Shown piece by piece: positions 28,430-38,251 of a stretch of DNA of 64,000 nt (positions are counted from its first letter, which is position 1; every line of letters starts with the position of its first letter). Source of the stretch: Bog-473 sp963824195 (GTDB lineage Bacteria; Actinomycetota; Acidimicrobiia; Acidimicrobiales; RAAP-2); the NCBI GenBank assembly GCA_963824195.1, contig CAWGOJ010000016.1:87147-151146 (forward strand), read 5' to 3'. Position numbers and translations under genes: made by a program. The notes below the pieces were generated by a model. The model saw only the letters and a program-made list of their open reading frames with translations, had not been told where the DNA came from and made no database searches.

Positions 28430-30983
28430 CTACTCGGTCCGGAGCAGCAGCGCCGCCGGCGTGCGGGCCGCGATGCGCCCGGGGATGGCGGCAACGAGGT
28501 TGCCGAGCACGAGGGCGCCGACGCGCGATGGCCGCGATCACCGCTGCGGGCACCGTCGGGCTCGGCACGACGTAGATGGTATCGGCGAAGAGGTCCCACA
28601 GGAACCGGCCGAGCACGATCCCGAGCGGCACCCCGACGACGAGCCCGATCCCCACGGCGACGCTCGACTGCCAGGCCACGCTCGCCGCGAGCTGGCGACC
28701 CGTGAACCCGAGCGTCCGCAACATGGCCATCGAGCGGCGCCGGCGCCGGACGGAGGCGACGAGGGTGAGGGCGAGGGCGACCACCGCCCCCGCCGTCAGC
28801 CCGAGCCCGAGGAGCAGCGGCGTAGAGCCCATCGACCGGTAGTTGACGATCTCGGCCGGTCGCTGCGCGTCGAACACCATGCTCGGGTAATTGGTGGGCA
28901 GCGTCACCTCCGCCGCGATGCGCTGCAGACCCCGCAGTGCCGTCGCCGGGTCCACGCCGGGCTTGAGGCGCACGAAGATGGCGTTGGGGCCCGTCGGGGA
29001 GAGGTCGAACTGGTTGCGCACCGAGGCGGGGAGGAGCTGGTAGGGCACGACCGCCCCCGTCCCCATGGACGCGTGGCCCGTCACCCCGCCCACTCCCACC
29101 GCCGGCATGGTGGCCGTGCCGACGATCCGGAGGCGGTGCGGGGTTGTCGTGCCGTAGCGGACCGTGACGGTGTCCCCGACAACCTTGTGGATCTGGGCCA
29201 GCGTGCCCGGCCCCAGCACGATCTGGTCGGCACCCTCGAAGCCGTGACCGGTCAGCACCGGTGGTGCCACCGACGCGCCCGGCGAGGTGCCGAGGACCGG
29301 CACGGTGCGGCCGTCGACCTGCAGGTTGCCGAACCAGTAGCCTGACCACGCGGCCACGCTGGCGTCGTGGTCGAGCAGCCGCGCCGACTGCGCGGCGGGC
29401 ACGTCGCCGGCGCCGCCGCCGGCCATCAGCGCGTAGTTCCAGTTCCAGCCGTAGAGGCGCGGGTGCGACACGAGGGAGTTGAGGCTGGTGCCGAACACGA
29501 CGGTGGCGATGACGACGACGACGGTCAACGTGGCGCCGAGGATGGCGGAGCGCACCGGCACCGAGTCGGCCTCCGCACCGGGTTCGAGTGCGAAGCGGAT
29601 GCCGGTGACGGCCGACACGGGCAGGCCCGCCGAGGCGGCCGTCCCGGCGACGCGGGACGCAGCACGGGGACGGCCGCGCCACAGCGCTGCGCGCTGCGGT
29701 GCCCGCTGCACGGCCAGCACGACGGCCACGGAGCCGAGGACGACGACGAGCACCGCCATGCCGGCGCCGAGCACGGTCCAGTCGAAGGCGACGCCGTCGG
29801 GGACGAAGGGGCGGACCGGGCCCAGCGGGGCCAGCGGCGACAGCGCCACGGCAACGAACCCGGCCAGCAGCGCACCCAGGACCACGGCCCCCATGATCCC
29901 GAGCAGCCCGTCGCCGGCGGTCATGGCCGGACTGGCGCCGAGGGCGCGCATGGTGCGCTCCTCCTGGTCCCAGAAGCCCAGCTGCCGCCCGATCACCTGG
30001 CCCGCGATCAGGAGCGCGGCCAGCGCGGCGATGAGGCCGAACACCCCGAGGGCGATGGCCTCGGGCTTGATGGCGTTCTGGGCCTTGGTGACGTCGATGG
30101 AGGCGTCGTAGAAGTCGTAGGGGAGGACGGAGGGGATGACGCGCTCGATCTCCGCCTCGACGCGGGCCACGTCGCGGCTCCCGTGGTCGAGCTGGAGGTA
30201 GGTCAACGAGAAGTTCGAGCAGCAATGGAGCAGCTGGCGCGACAGGGCCGGGGTGAGGATGACCGTCACCGCGCTGTTGGCGTCGATGTCGTCCTGGACG
30301 ACGGCGTTGTTGAGGACCACCGTCCCGACGAGGGTCAGGTTCCGACGGAGGGCCGGCTTCGGCGGTGCGCCGACTCCGGCGGCGCTGAATTGGGAGTCGG
30401 CGTAGGTGCCCCAGGGGACGGTCTGCCCGACGTGGAGGCCCAGCGCACGCTCGGCGCCCTCGGTCATCATGATCTCGTCGGCCCGGTTGGGGTCCGCCAT
30501 GCGCCCCTGCACGACGGTGACCCGGTCCTGGTCGAAGTAGAGCCCGCCGACGCTCCCCTCGACGTCCATATTGGCGTTCTGCCCCGCCTTGGTCGGCTGC
30601 CCGTCCCGGGCGAGCGGCACGCTGTCCATGTCGGCGAAGCTCGCGGCGCGCCGCACGTGGGGCAGGCGGGCGATCTTGGCCACGAGGGCGCCGTCGTAGC
30701 CGGTGGTGTACCCGAGGGCGGGGTCCCAGATGGCGGTGCCGAGGCTGAGGTTGGACGGGTTGGTGCTGGCCAGGAAGGTCGGGAACGACGACTCGGTCCG
30801 GCGGGCCGCGGCCAGCGCCCCCATGGCCAGGCCGCCGATCAGGCCGACCAGGAGCACGAGGGACAGGTACGCACTCCAGCGGCGCCCGAAGGTGGCGCGG
30901 AAGCGGTAGCGGGCGACCCGGAGGGCACCGCGGTTCACGGGTCTGCGCCGCCGTGTCCGTGAAGCCTGAGCGTCGCCGTACAT
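28430..30983 (-). CDS. Large FtsX-like ABC permease, one frameshift
   Basis: A ~850-aa membrane protein with the topology of FtsX/MacB-type permeases: N-terminal helix (YLSLVLLVGLIGGLAMGALA), large extracytoplasmic domain, first helix block (GVFGLIAALAALLIAGQVIG, RTMRALGASPAMTAGDGLLG), second extracytoplasmic domain, and final block (RRRSMAMLRTLGFTGRQLAA, WQSSVAVGIGLVVGVPLGIV). One extra base near 28527 separates the last helix; correcting it gives GALVLGNLVAAIPG and an end at LLLRTE. Length modulo 3 agrees. No ABC ATPase gene is next to it; the ATPase at 14237 is 13.4 kb away and in another operon, so its partner is unknown. Confidence 0.85.
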
Positions 30984-31109
30984 CGCATCCGTGCCCTCTG
31001 CCTCGTCGGTGGCAGTCTGCCCGAGGGCACGATCGGCGCCAAGGTGGTTAGCCGCCGGAGCGAGCGTCGTGCCACCACCACACCGGTGGGTGCCTGACGG
31101 TGCGCTGCG

Positions 31110-32084
31110 TCAGGCGAAGGCTCCCGACCGGGTGGCCAGCCCCTCGGGCACCCGGTCGGGCACGGTGGCCGTCGACGCTGCCCGAGCCCGGTTGGGATAC
31201 ACGGTCAGGGCCAACAGGACGAGCAGCGGGCCGGTGTTGGGATCGGTCCCGAGGCCGGTGAAGACGCCCCCGAACGCCTCCCCGAAGATCCAGTAGTCGA
31301 GCGCCAGCGCGGCTCCGGCGACCAGGAAGACGGTCGTGTGGCGGGAGACCAGCGGGCCCAGCCCGATCACGAAGGAGAGGACGCCGCAGACGATGGCGAC
31401 CGAGCCCCCGCCGCTCCCGAAGGCGTGGGCGACGGACAGCTGCAGGTGGGACAGCCAGTTCGGCTCACCGGTGACGGACCCGCTGATGGCGCCCGAGATG
31501 GACCCGCCGGCCCGGTTCGCCGGCAGCAGCCACAGGATCCCCATGGCGCTCCACACGACGGCCCAGATGGCCTTGCCGCCCCGTTCCCCGAGCGGCCCCT
31601 CGGACGCGGCCGACCCCGACACCGCCGGACCGGCCGTCCGCGGCCACACCGCCAGGCCGATGGCGACGTAGAGCAGGGCCGCCCCGGGCGCCCCGGTGAG
31701 CGGCGACGCCATGCCGGTGAAGAGCATGCCGAAGCCCTCGCCGAGGGCCCAGACGCCCATTGCCCACACGAAGGAGAGGACGAGCGCGGGCCTCACGGTC
31801 TCGCGGATGAGCAGTCCGATCCCGATGAGGATCTGGATGCCGGCGAAGACGCTGTCGACGACGGCGGGCTGCACCGCGATCAGGTGTGCCATGTGGGTGA
31901 TGGTGCTCGACACGATGTCCGGCTGGCCCTGGGCAACCGGCAGGATCACGCTGTCGGCGAAGTTCTTGCCGAACATCTGCGGTTGGAGCTGGAGCAGGCC
32001 GTCGATCAGCCAGATGATGCCGAGGCCGATCTGGATGGTCCGGGGGGACACCCGCCCCGATGCCGATGTCCGCCCGGTGCTCAT
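31110..32084 (-). CDS. Polytopic membrane protein with internal duplication
   Basis: Intact 324-aa protein, about eight membrane helices. The two halves resemble each other: IIWLIDGLLQLQP versus MGILWLLPANRA, and WALGEGFGMLFTGMASP versus YWIFGEAFGGVFTGLGTDP, each followed by GP or GAPG and a helix ending in WP or YP. That points to an ancient duplication of a four-helix unit. The ATG overlaps the stop of the secreted-protein gene upstream (ATGA), so the two are coupled. I do not know the family's function; the Gly/Phe/Glu signature in the repeated loop may bind a ligand. Confidence 0.75.
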   Translation of the reverse strand: MSTGRTSASGRVSPRTIQIGLGIIWLIDGLLQLQPQMFGKNFADSVILPVAQGQPDIVSSTITHMAHLIAVQPAVVDSVFAGIQILIGIGLLIRETVRPALVLSFVWAMGVWALGEGFGMLFTGMASPLTGAPGAALLYVAIGLAVWPRTAGPAVSGSAASEGPLGERGGKAIWAVVWSAMGILWLLPANRAGGSISGAISGSVTGEPNWLSHLQLSVAHAFGSGGGSVAIVCGVLSFVIGLGPLVSRHTTVFLVAGAALALDYWIFGEAFGGVFTGLGTDPNTGPLLVLLALTVYPNRARAASTATVPDRVPEGLATRSGAFA

Positions 32085-32971
32085 GCCGTCCCCTCAATGA
32101 TCGGGGCCAACTCGGCGCGGGTCAGGTCCGGCTGGAACTGGTGGGTGGCGGCCAGCGAGGGCTCCGTCCAGACGTGGAGCATGAAGTAGGTGTTCGTGTT
32201 GTGGACGCCCGAGGCGCACGTGCCGGCCGACGACGTCCGCCCGACGACCCGGCCACCGGAGAGGCACAGGTTGTCGTGGGCGTGCCACTGGGTCAGCGAC
32301 CCGCCGACGTCAGGGCCGGGCGTGCAGGGCGCCGGGCCGAGATACATGGCGCCCATGAGCTTGGGCCCGTTCACCGTGTTGGCGTACATCAAGAAGGCGG
32401 GGTTCGACGGGTCGAACCCGTCGTTCTTGGCGATCTGCCAGTTGGCGTAGTGCACCATGTACCCGTTGGGATTGGTGGCCGGGGTGTACCCGGCTGCCGT
32501 GGCGGCGGAGAGGCTCGTGTACTTGGTCAGCGTGGCCTCGGTCTGCGCCACGAGCTGGTTGGCCGCCGCCTGCTGGGCCGCCGTCGGGGGACCCGAGGGC
32601 ACCGGCGCCATCACCATGCCGTCCGACATGGTCGTCGCCCCCTTCACGTTGGAGCAGACGGTCGAGGTGGTCTGCGTCGCCCCGGTCGACGCGGACGACG
32701 AGGTCGAGCTCGGTGCGCCGCTCGACATGCCGGCCATGGAGCTCGAGCTGGACCCGGTTCCCGATGCGGAGGTGGTCGGCGTGCTCGAGCCGGCGTCCTT
32801 GGACGCCGCCGGGGCGGTCGGGGCCGGGTGGGAGGTCGCGTCGACCACCGAGGTGGCCGAGAACACGAGCACGGCGGCGACGCCCACCGTCGTGAGCGCG
32901 GCCCACCACATCCTGGCGGCCAGGCCCATGCTCGACCAGCGCTGCGTGACCCGTTGCGTGAGACGCTCCAT
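32081..32971 (-). CDS. Secreted or anchored protein with Ser/Thr-rich linker and His-containing domain
   Basis: A 296-aa protein. An N-terminal membrane segment (MWWAALTTVGVAAVLVFSAT) is followed by ~60 residues of Ser/Thr/Ala/Gly low-complexity linker and then a conserved-looking domain with AATAAGYTPATNPNGYMVHY, SLTQWHAHDNLCL and NTYFMLHVWTE. The WHAH motif plus nearby Cys and His could bind a metal. The start is fixed by an AGGAGG site. The coupled downstream gene is the duplicated membrane protein, suggesting a two-part envelope system of unknown role. Confidence 0.7.
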   Translation of the reverse strand: MERLTQRVTQRWSSMGLAARMWWAALTTVGVAAVLVFSATSVVDATSHPAPTAPAASKDAGSSTPTTSASGTGSSSSSMAGMSSGAPSSTSSSASTGATQTTSTVCSNVKGATTMSDGMVMAPVPSGPPTAAQQAAANQLVAQTEATLTKYTSLSAATAAGYTPATNPNGYMVHYANWQIAKNDGFDPSNPAFLMYANTVNGPKLMGAMYLGPAPCTPGPDVGGSLTQWHAHDNLCLSGGRVVGRTSSAGTCASGVHNTNTYFMLHVWTEPSLAATHQFQPDLTRAELAPIIEGTA

Positions 32972-33060
32972 TGCTCCTCCTCGGTACCTCTTCGCGCCAG
33001 CCTCAACCCCAGATGTCAGGGGCGGGCAAGCGGGTTGTGAGGGAAGTGTGAGCCCCCGTG

Positions 33061-34917
33061 TCAGCGACGCGTCGTGACCGGGAAGGTTCCTGACGGATCG
33101 TTCCGGGACACGAATGCCGAGGTCAGTTGTGCTGTGGCTCCCGCAACGCCGCATCGATGGAGTCGCCGAATGTCGGCCCTGTCGGGTCCAGCTGGAGCGT
33201 TGGCGGCCGCTGCCGCAGGCAGGTCTGGTCCCGGTGAAACGGCGATCCGATCCCGACCTCCGGCTTTGGCGCTGAGAAGAGCGGCATCCGCCAGTGAGAC
33301 CACATGATCGAAATCTCCGGCCCGGTCGGATGACGCGAGGCCGAAGCTGACGGTGAACGCCGGGAGTCCGGCGATGACGATCCGATCGGCCATACGTTGC
33401 CGGACTCGTTCGAGCACCTGGCGCGCTTCGTCGACGGGACACTCCGGGAGGACGATGACGAACTCCTCCCCCCCGTAGCGGCCCGCGATGTCGACTGGGC
33501 GCAGGGAGTCCCGGAGGACTTGCGCGAAGGTCCGCAGAGCGCGATCGCCGGCGGCGTGTCCGAAGACGTCGTTCAATTCCTTGAAGTGGTCGAGGTCGCC
33601 GTAGGCCACGGAATACGGCATGCCCGTGTCGTGAAGCTTCCGGACCGCTGTCTCCAGACTCCTCCGGGTCATGAGCCCCGTGAGGGAGTCACTGTTTGCC
33701 TGAGTCTGGGAGACCTCGAAGGCGCGCAGCATCGCCAATCGCTCACTTGCCCTTCGTGCCACCACCTCGACGTTGCGCTGTACCGCGTCGGAGGGCGGCG
33801 AACCGTCGTCGGTGGTCACATGGAAGACCCCCATTGAGTTGCCGCTGATGCTCATCGGAACGCACAACGCGGAGCAACCACGGCCTCGGAGGTTGGGACA
33901 GGCATCGAGCGCCGTGCTCAAGGGGAACACCATGGTCCGTGCTCTCGATGCGGCTGGGCAATCGTCGGGGGACATGACCCCGCAACCGGCGTCGTCCGCT
34001 TGAGCGGTACTGACGAGCACCTGTCGAAAGTGAGCGGTGCTGGAATCGGCCAGGAGCAGCTCGGATCGCATGCCCGGAGCGGCCTGGCTCAGAGCCTCTG
34101 CCACCAGATCGAAGACGGACGCCTCCGCTTTCGACATCTCCAATGCGGTTTGCAGGGTCGCCTCGAACGCGATTCTCCGGGCGAGGTCGGACTGAACGGC
34201 CTCACGACGGGACTGCTCACGCTCCACCCGCAGCGCGTGTCGAGCGAGGACCGTCGTCACAATGGCAAAGACGGCCCCGCCGATGGCAAGGGACCACACA
34301 AGGTCCACCCGGGCACTGTTGGCTGCCGCTCGTGCCTGGTCGGCCGTCGTGTTCAGACGATCGTCGATGGTCGCCTGCAGGGAGGCGAGGGTTGCATCGA
34401 GTCTCGCTTCGGCCGACTTCTCCACGGCAGCCAAATGCGCGGTATTTGCTGTCTGCGGTTCGCCGGCCAGGAAGGCACCCAGACTCGACTGCGCGGCGAC
34501 GAAGGCCGTCATCTGGCCGGCCAGACGAGGAGCGAGGCCGGCATTGCCCGGCAACGCGAGGAGGTGCTGAAGGGTGAGGTAGGCCTTGTTCATGGCGAGG
34601 GAATCGCTCACCGCTCCGGTCACGAGAGTGGTGGCCGGAGCGGAGTTGTTGAAAGCCTCGGCGGCCAGTACCTGGAACGCGTTCTCCGATGCTCGGATCT
34701 GCCTCACGGGGGGCAGGAGCACGAGATAGCGGCCTGTGAGCTGGGCATTCAGCGTTTCGGCTCGGGACGAGTTGACCACCCCGAGGAGTCCCCCGGCGAG
34801 GGCGACCAGGGTCAGCACGACCCCCAAGAGGACGATGGCCCGGTGGGGCGAATACCAGCGCCAGGGGTCCCGGTCGCTCGGTTTCGACCCATTGCTCACG
34901 GCAGTACATATCGGCAC
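33061..34917 (-). CDS. GAF-GGDEF diguanylate cyclase with two membrane helices
   Basis: Makes cyclic-di-GMP. A GTG start gives 618 aa: membrane helix (AIVLLGVVLTLVALAGGLLG), extracytoplasmic four-helix-type sensor of ~150 residues, second helix (LVWSLAIGGAVFAIVTTVLA), a coiled linker, a GAF domain, and the catalytic domain. GGEEF (about 482-486) is intact and RPVD sits five residues before it, an inhibitory I-site, so the enzyme should be active and product-inhibited. The GAF part holds at least five Cys (GCGVMSPDDC, DACPNLRGRGC, ALC), which could sense redox or bind metal. Another GTG five codons later is an alternative start. Confidence 0.9.
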   Translation of the reverse strand: MPICTAVSNGSKPSDRDPWRWYSPHRAIVLLGVVLTLVALAGGLLGVVNSSRAETLNAQLTGRYLVLLPPVRQIRASENAFQVLAAEAFNNSAPATTLVTGAVSDSLAMNKAYLTLQHLLALPGNAGLAPRLAGQMTAFVAAQSSLGAFLAGEPQTANTAHLAAVEKSAEARLDATLASLQATIDDRLNTTADQARAAANSARVDLVWSLAIGGAVFAIVTTVLARHALRVEREQSRREAVQSDLARRIAFEATLQTALEMSKAEASVFDLVAEALSQAAPGMRSELLLADSSTAHFRQVLVSTAQADDAGCGVMSPDDCPAASRARTMVFPLSTALDACPNLRGRGCSALCVPMSISGNSMGVFHVTTDDGSPPSDAVQRNVEVVARRASERLAMLRAFEVSQTQANSDSLTGLMTRRSLETAVRKLHDTGMPYSVAYGDLDHFKELNDVFGHAAGDRALRTFAQVLRDSLRPVDIAGRYGGEEFVIVLPECPVDEARQVLERVRQRMADRIVIAGLPAFTVSFGLASSDRAGDFDHVVSLADAALLSAKAGGRDRIAVSPGPDLPAAAAANAPAGPDRADIRRLHRCGVAGATAQLTSAFVSRNDPSGTFPVTTRR

Positions 34918-35084
34918 GTTCGCGCCTCTTCATAAATTGTGAACAGGTTGTGCCGACGCCCACTTGCATTTCCTCCCGGGGCCTCCGTTCAGGCACGATT
35001 CTCGGCCCGGGTGCGATGATGCCCCGAGAGAGAAGAAGCGGGTTCGCGATATGGGGGCGGGCCCGACCTTGGAACGGAGAGCCT

Positions 35085-36137
35085 GTGACTGCAACGGACG
35101 AGACGACACCGACCATCGCCGACGTCGATCGGCTCGTGGCCTGGATGGACGCCGAGGGGCTCGGCACCGGGGCGCCGCTCGAGCACGGCTACATCTCGGG
35201 GGGCAGCCAGAACGAGATCTACGAGCTACGCCGGGGCGACCTCCACTGCGCCATGCGGATCCCGCCGCCCACGGCGCCCGCGGAGCGGGACGCCGGCATC
35301 GTGCGCGAGTGGAGGATCATCGAGGCGCTGACCGGCACGGACGTGCCGCACACCGAGGCGATCGCCGTCTGCACGGACCCGGCGGTGCTGGGCCGGACCT
35401 TCTACCTGATGGGCTTCGTCGACGGGTGGTCCCCGATGGGGATGGAGCGCGGCATCTGGCCCGCCCCCTTCGACACCGACCTCGAAGCGCGCCAGGGGCT
35501 GGCCTACCAGCTGGTGGAGGGCATCGCCCTGCTGTCCAAGGTCGACTGGAAGGCCAAGGGGCTCGAGGACCTCGGGCGCCCCGACGGCTTCCACGAGCGC
35601 CAGGTGGACCGCTGGACCGCGTTCTTCGAGCGCATCAAGGGACGCGAGCTGCCGGGCTTCGACGAGGCTTCGGCCTGGCTGCGGGCCCACAAGCCGCTCG
35701 ACTACATCCCGGGCATCATGCACGGCGACTACCAGTTCGCCAACGTGATGTTCAAGGACGGCGCGCCGGCGCGTCTGGCCGCCATCGTCGACTGGGAGAT
35801 GGGGACCGTGGGCGACCCCAAGCTGGACCTGGGCTGGGTCGTGCACACCTGGCCCGAGGACACCAGCGGCGGCGAGGGGAGCGTCGGCGGCTACGTCGAC
35901 ATGACCGGCATGCCGTCGAGGGCCGAGGTGCTCGAGCACTACTCCAAGCAGTCGGGCCGCCAGGTCGACGACATCGACTACTACTGCGTGCTGGCCAAGT
36001 GGAAGCTGGCCATCGTCCTCGAGCAGGGCTACCAGCGTGCCGGCGCCGACCCCAAGCTGCAGGGCTTCGGCCCGGTCGTGCTCGACCTCATGGCCGCCGC
36101 CGGCGAGCTGGCCGAATCGAGCGACTACAAGGGATGA
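35085..36137 (+). CDS. Aminoglycoside-phosphotransferase-like (APH) family kinase
   Basis: Intact 350-aa small-molecule kinase of the actinobacterial APH family often found with acyl-CoA and SDR enzymes. The catalytic loop is IMHGDYQFANVMF (H212-N219) and the metal-binding motif IVDWEMGTVGDPKLDLGW (D236). The N-terminal lobe has GGSQNEIYEL as nucleotide loop. The GTG start follows GGAACGGAGA; upstream in-frame codons lie in a region divergent from the GGDEF gene. Its stop overlaps the start of the SDR gene (ATGA), so both act in one pathway, probably on an activated lipid or alcohol. The substrate is not known. Confidence 0.88.
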   Translation: MTATDETTPTIADVDRLVAWMDAEGLGTGAPLEHGYISGGSQNEIYELRRGDLHCAMRIPPPTAPAERDAGIVREWRIIEALTGTDVPHTEAIAVCTDPAVLGRTFYLMGFVDGWSPMGMERGIWPAPFDTDLEARQGLAYQLVEGIALLSKVDWKAKGLEDLGRPDGFHERQVDRWTAFFERIKGRELPGFDEASAWLRAHKPLDYIPGIMHGDYQFANVMFKDGAPARLAAIVDWEMGTVGDPKLDLGWVVHTWPEDTSGGEGSVGGYVDMTGMPSRAEVLEHYSKQSGRQVDDIDYYCVLAKWKLAIVLEQGYQRAGADPKLQGFGPVVLDLMAAAGELAESSDYKG

Positions 36138-36904
36138 GGCCGCCGGGGGAGCTGTTCGATCTCTCCGGCAAGGTCGCCGTCGTCACCGGCGGGAGCCGGG
36201 GCATCGGGCGGGCCGTGGCCGAGGGCCTCGCCACCGCGGGCGCCGACGTCGTCATCGCCAGCCGCAAGCTGGAGAACTGTCAGAAGGCGGCGACCGAGAT
36301 CGCGGCGGCGACCGGACGCCGCACGCTGCCCGCCGCCTGCCACGTCGGCCAGTGGGAGGACTGCGACCGGCTGGTCGACACCGTGTACGAGGAGTTCGGG
36401 CGCTGCGACGTGCTGGTGAACAACGCCGGCATGTCGCCGCTCTACGACGGCCTCCCCTCGGTCACCGAGGCGCTCTACGACAAGGTGCACGCCGTCAACG
36501 CCCGCGGGCCGTTCCGCCTGAGCGCGCTGGTCGGGTCGCGCATGGCCGAGGGCGACGGCGGCTCCATCATCAACGTCACGACGGCCGGGTCGCTGCGCCC
36601 CGGCGCCGACGACCTGCCCTACGCCATGGCCAAGGCCGGCCTGAACGCCCTGACCCTCGGTCTGGCCGGCGCGTGGGCGCCCAAGGTGCGGGCCAACCTC
36701 GTGCTGCCCGGTGCCTTCGACACCGACATCACCAAGGCCTGGGGCCCGGACATGAAGGCCCACGCCGGCCGGCTCAACCCGATGCAGCGCATCGGGCGGC
36801 CCGAGGACATGGTCGGCGTCTGCGTCTTCCTGGCCAGCGATGCCGCCGGCTACGTCAACGGGGCCCAGGTCCTGGTTGACGGGGGGCTCTTCCGCTCGCT
36901 CTGA
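36134..36904 (+). CDS. Short-chain dehydrogenase/reductase (SDR)
   Basis: Intact 256-aa classical SDR. The coenzyme motif is TGGSRGIG at residues 18-25, NNAG follows in LVNNAGMSPLYDG, and the catalytic pair is Y163 and K167 in PYAMAKAGLN. The usual catalytic Ser position reads VTTAGS, so Thr or the following Ser takes that role. A C-terminal GYVNGAQVLVDGG is typical of oxidoreductases acting on hydroxyacyl or cyclic alcohol substrates. Translationally coupled to the phosphotransferase gene. Confidence 0.9.
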   Translation: MRPPGELFDLSGKVAVVTGGSRGIGRAVAEGLATAGADVVIASRKLENCQKAATEIAAATGRRTLPAACHVGQWEDCDRLVDTVYEEFGRCDVLVNNAGMSPLYDGLPSVTEALYDKVHAVNARGPFRLSALVGSRMAEGDGGSIINVTTAGSLRPGADDLPYAMAKAGLNALTLGLAGAWAPKVRANLVLPGAFDTDITKAWGPDMKAHAGRLNPMQRIGRPEDMVGVCVFLASDAAGYVNGAQVLVDGGLFRSL

Positions 36905-37026
36905 CATGAGGTCCGCCAGGCGTCGACGACGCCCGGGCCGAAGGCGGCCAGCTCCGAGGCCACGCACGACGACGTGACCCCCCCAGAGGCGAGCACGTTC
37001 ACGAACCGCGGTGCGAAGATGCCCCC

Positions 37027-38103
37027 ATGACAGAGAAGAAGAGGGTCGTCGTCTGGGGGACGGGGTTCGTGGGGAAGATGGTCATCCCCGAGGTGCTGCG
37101 CCACCCGAACTTCGAGCTGGTCGGTGTCGGCGTCAACGACAAGGACAAGGTCGGCCGCGACGTGGGGGAGATCTGTGGCATCGGGCCCACCGGGCTCACC
37201 GCCACCGACGACCTGAGTGCGCTCGTCGCCCTGCGGCCCGATGCGCTGGTGCACTACGGCCCCACGGCAGGACTGGCCGACGCCAACATCCGGGACATGG
37301 GCGCCTTTCTCCGGGCCGGCATCGACGTGTGCTCCACGGCGATGACGCCGTGGGTCTGGCCGCACATGCGGCAGAACCCGCCCTCGTGGATCGACCCGAT
37401 CACCGAGGCGTGCGCGGAGGGCGGCGCCACCTGCTTCACCACCGGCATCGACCCGGGCTTCGCCAACGACCTCTTCCCCATGACCCTGATGGGCCTGTGC
37501 GCCGAGGTGAAGAAGGTGAAAGCGCTCGAGATCCTCGACTACCTCAACTACACGGGTGCCTACGAGGACGAGATGGGCATCGGGCGCCCGCCCGAGTTCA
37601 CGCCGCTCCTCGAGCACACCGACATTTTGGTCATGTCGTGGGGCGGCACCGTGCCGATGATGGCCCACGCCGTCGGAGTGGAGCTCGACGAGATCACCAC
37701 CACCTGGGAGAAGTGGGTCACCGACGCTCCCATCACCACTGCCAAGGGGGTCATCAACCCGGGGGAGGTGGCCGCCATCCACTTCACCATCGACGGCATG
37801 TACAAGGGCGAGCCCCGCATCTGCCTCGAGCACATCAACCGGGTCGGCACCGACGCCGCGCCGGACTGGCCGCGGGGCACCCAGGACGACGTCTACCGGG
37901 TCGAGATCGAGGGGACGCCGTCGATCACCCAGGAGACGGCGTTCCGTTTCACCGACGGCAGCGGGCGCGACGCCGCCGCGGCCGGCTGCCTGGCCACGGG
38001 GCTGCGCGCCCTCAACGCGGTGCCGGCCGTCAACGACCTCCCCGCCGGGTGGGCCACCGCCCTGGATCTGCCGCTCATCCCGGGGGCGGGCACTATCCGC
38101 TGA
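37027..38103 (+). CDS. Dihydrodipicolinate-reductase-like NAD(P)-dependent dehydrogenase
   Basis: Intact 358-aa protein. The N-terminal Rossmann motif VVVWGTGFVGKMV and the following LVGVGVNDKDKVGRD are those of the DapB-like 'amine dehydrogenase' group of actinobacteria, larger than true DapB (~270 aa) and lacking its lysine-pathway neighbours. The middle contains CFTTGIDPGFANDLFP, typical of the group. A role in lysine synthesis is therefore unlikely; substrates of this group are poorly known. The last 134 bases of the coding sequence recur about 2 kb downstream, beyond the beta-helix gene (see the repeat entries). Confidence 0.85.
   Translation: MTEKKRVVVWGTGFVGKMVIPEVLRHPNFELVGVGVNDKDKVGRDVGEICGIGPTGLTATDDLSALVALRPDALVHYGPTAGLADANIRDMGAFLRAGIDVCSTAMTPWVWPHMRQNPPSWIDPITEACAEGGATCFTTGIDPGFANDLFPMTLMGLCAEVKKVKALEILDYLNYTGAYEDEMGIGRPPEFTPLLEHTDILVMSWGGTVPMMAHAVGVELDEITTTWEKWVTDAPITTAKGVINPGEVAAIHFTIDGMYKGEPRICLEHINRVGTDAAPDWPRGTQDDVYRVEIEGTPSITQETAFRFTDGSGRDAAAAGCLATGLRALNAVPAVNDLPAGWATALDLPLIPGAGTIR
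37967..38100 (+). repeat. Direct repeat copy A: 3' end of the DAPDH-like gene
   Basis: Functional copy of a repeated 3' gene end, covering codons for DAAAAGCLATGLRALNAVP up to PLIPGAGTIR just before the stop. By hand alignment about 120 of 134 positions match copy B at 39953-40090, with a 3-base and a 1-base gap. Confidence 0.85.
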
Positions 38104-38251
38104 CGGCGCGTGCGCGGGGCGCCCGGCGCCGTGGCGGTTTCCTTCCACGGTTGGTCTGTTTCTGACAGAGTGCAGGACTTAGAACCACGGAGGGGCTCAC
38201 GTCGGACGGCGCCAGGACGGCCGTGACGACGAGAGCAGGGACGGGGGTCCG

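Noticed and set aside
31060..31105. Terminator hairpin after the membrane-protein gene
   Set aside because: Only a five-pair CCACC/GGTGG stem and no T-run.
36905..37020. Minus-strand coding-looking stretch ending in VVDAWRTS
   Set aside because: Lies within a long antisense shadow of the DAPDH-like and SDR genes; only ~35 residues, no start and no family match I recognise.
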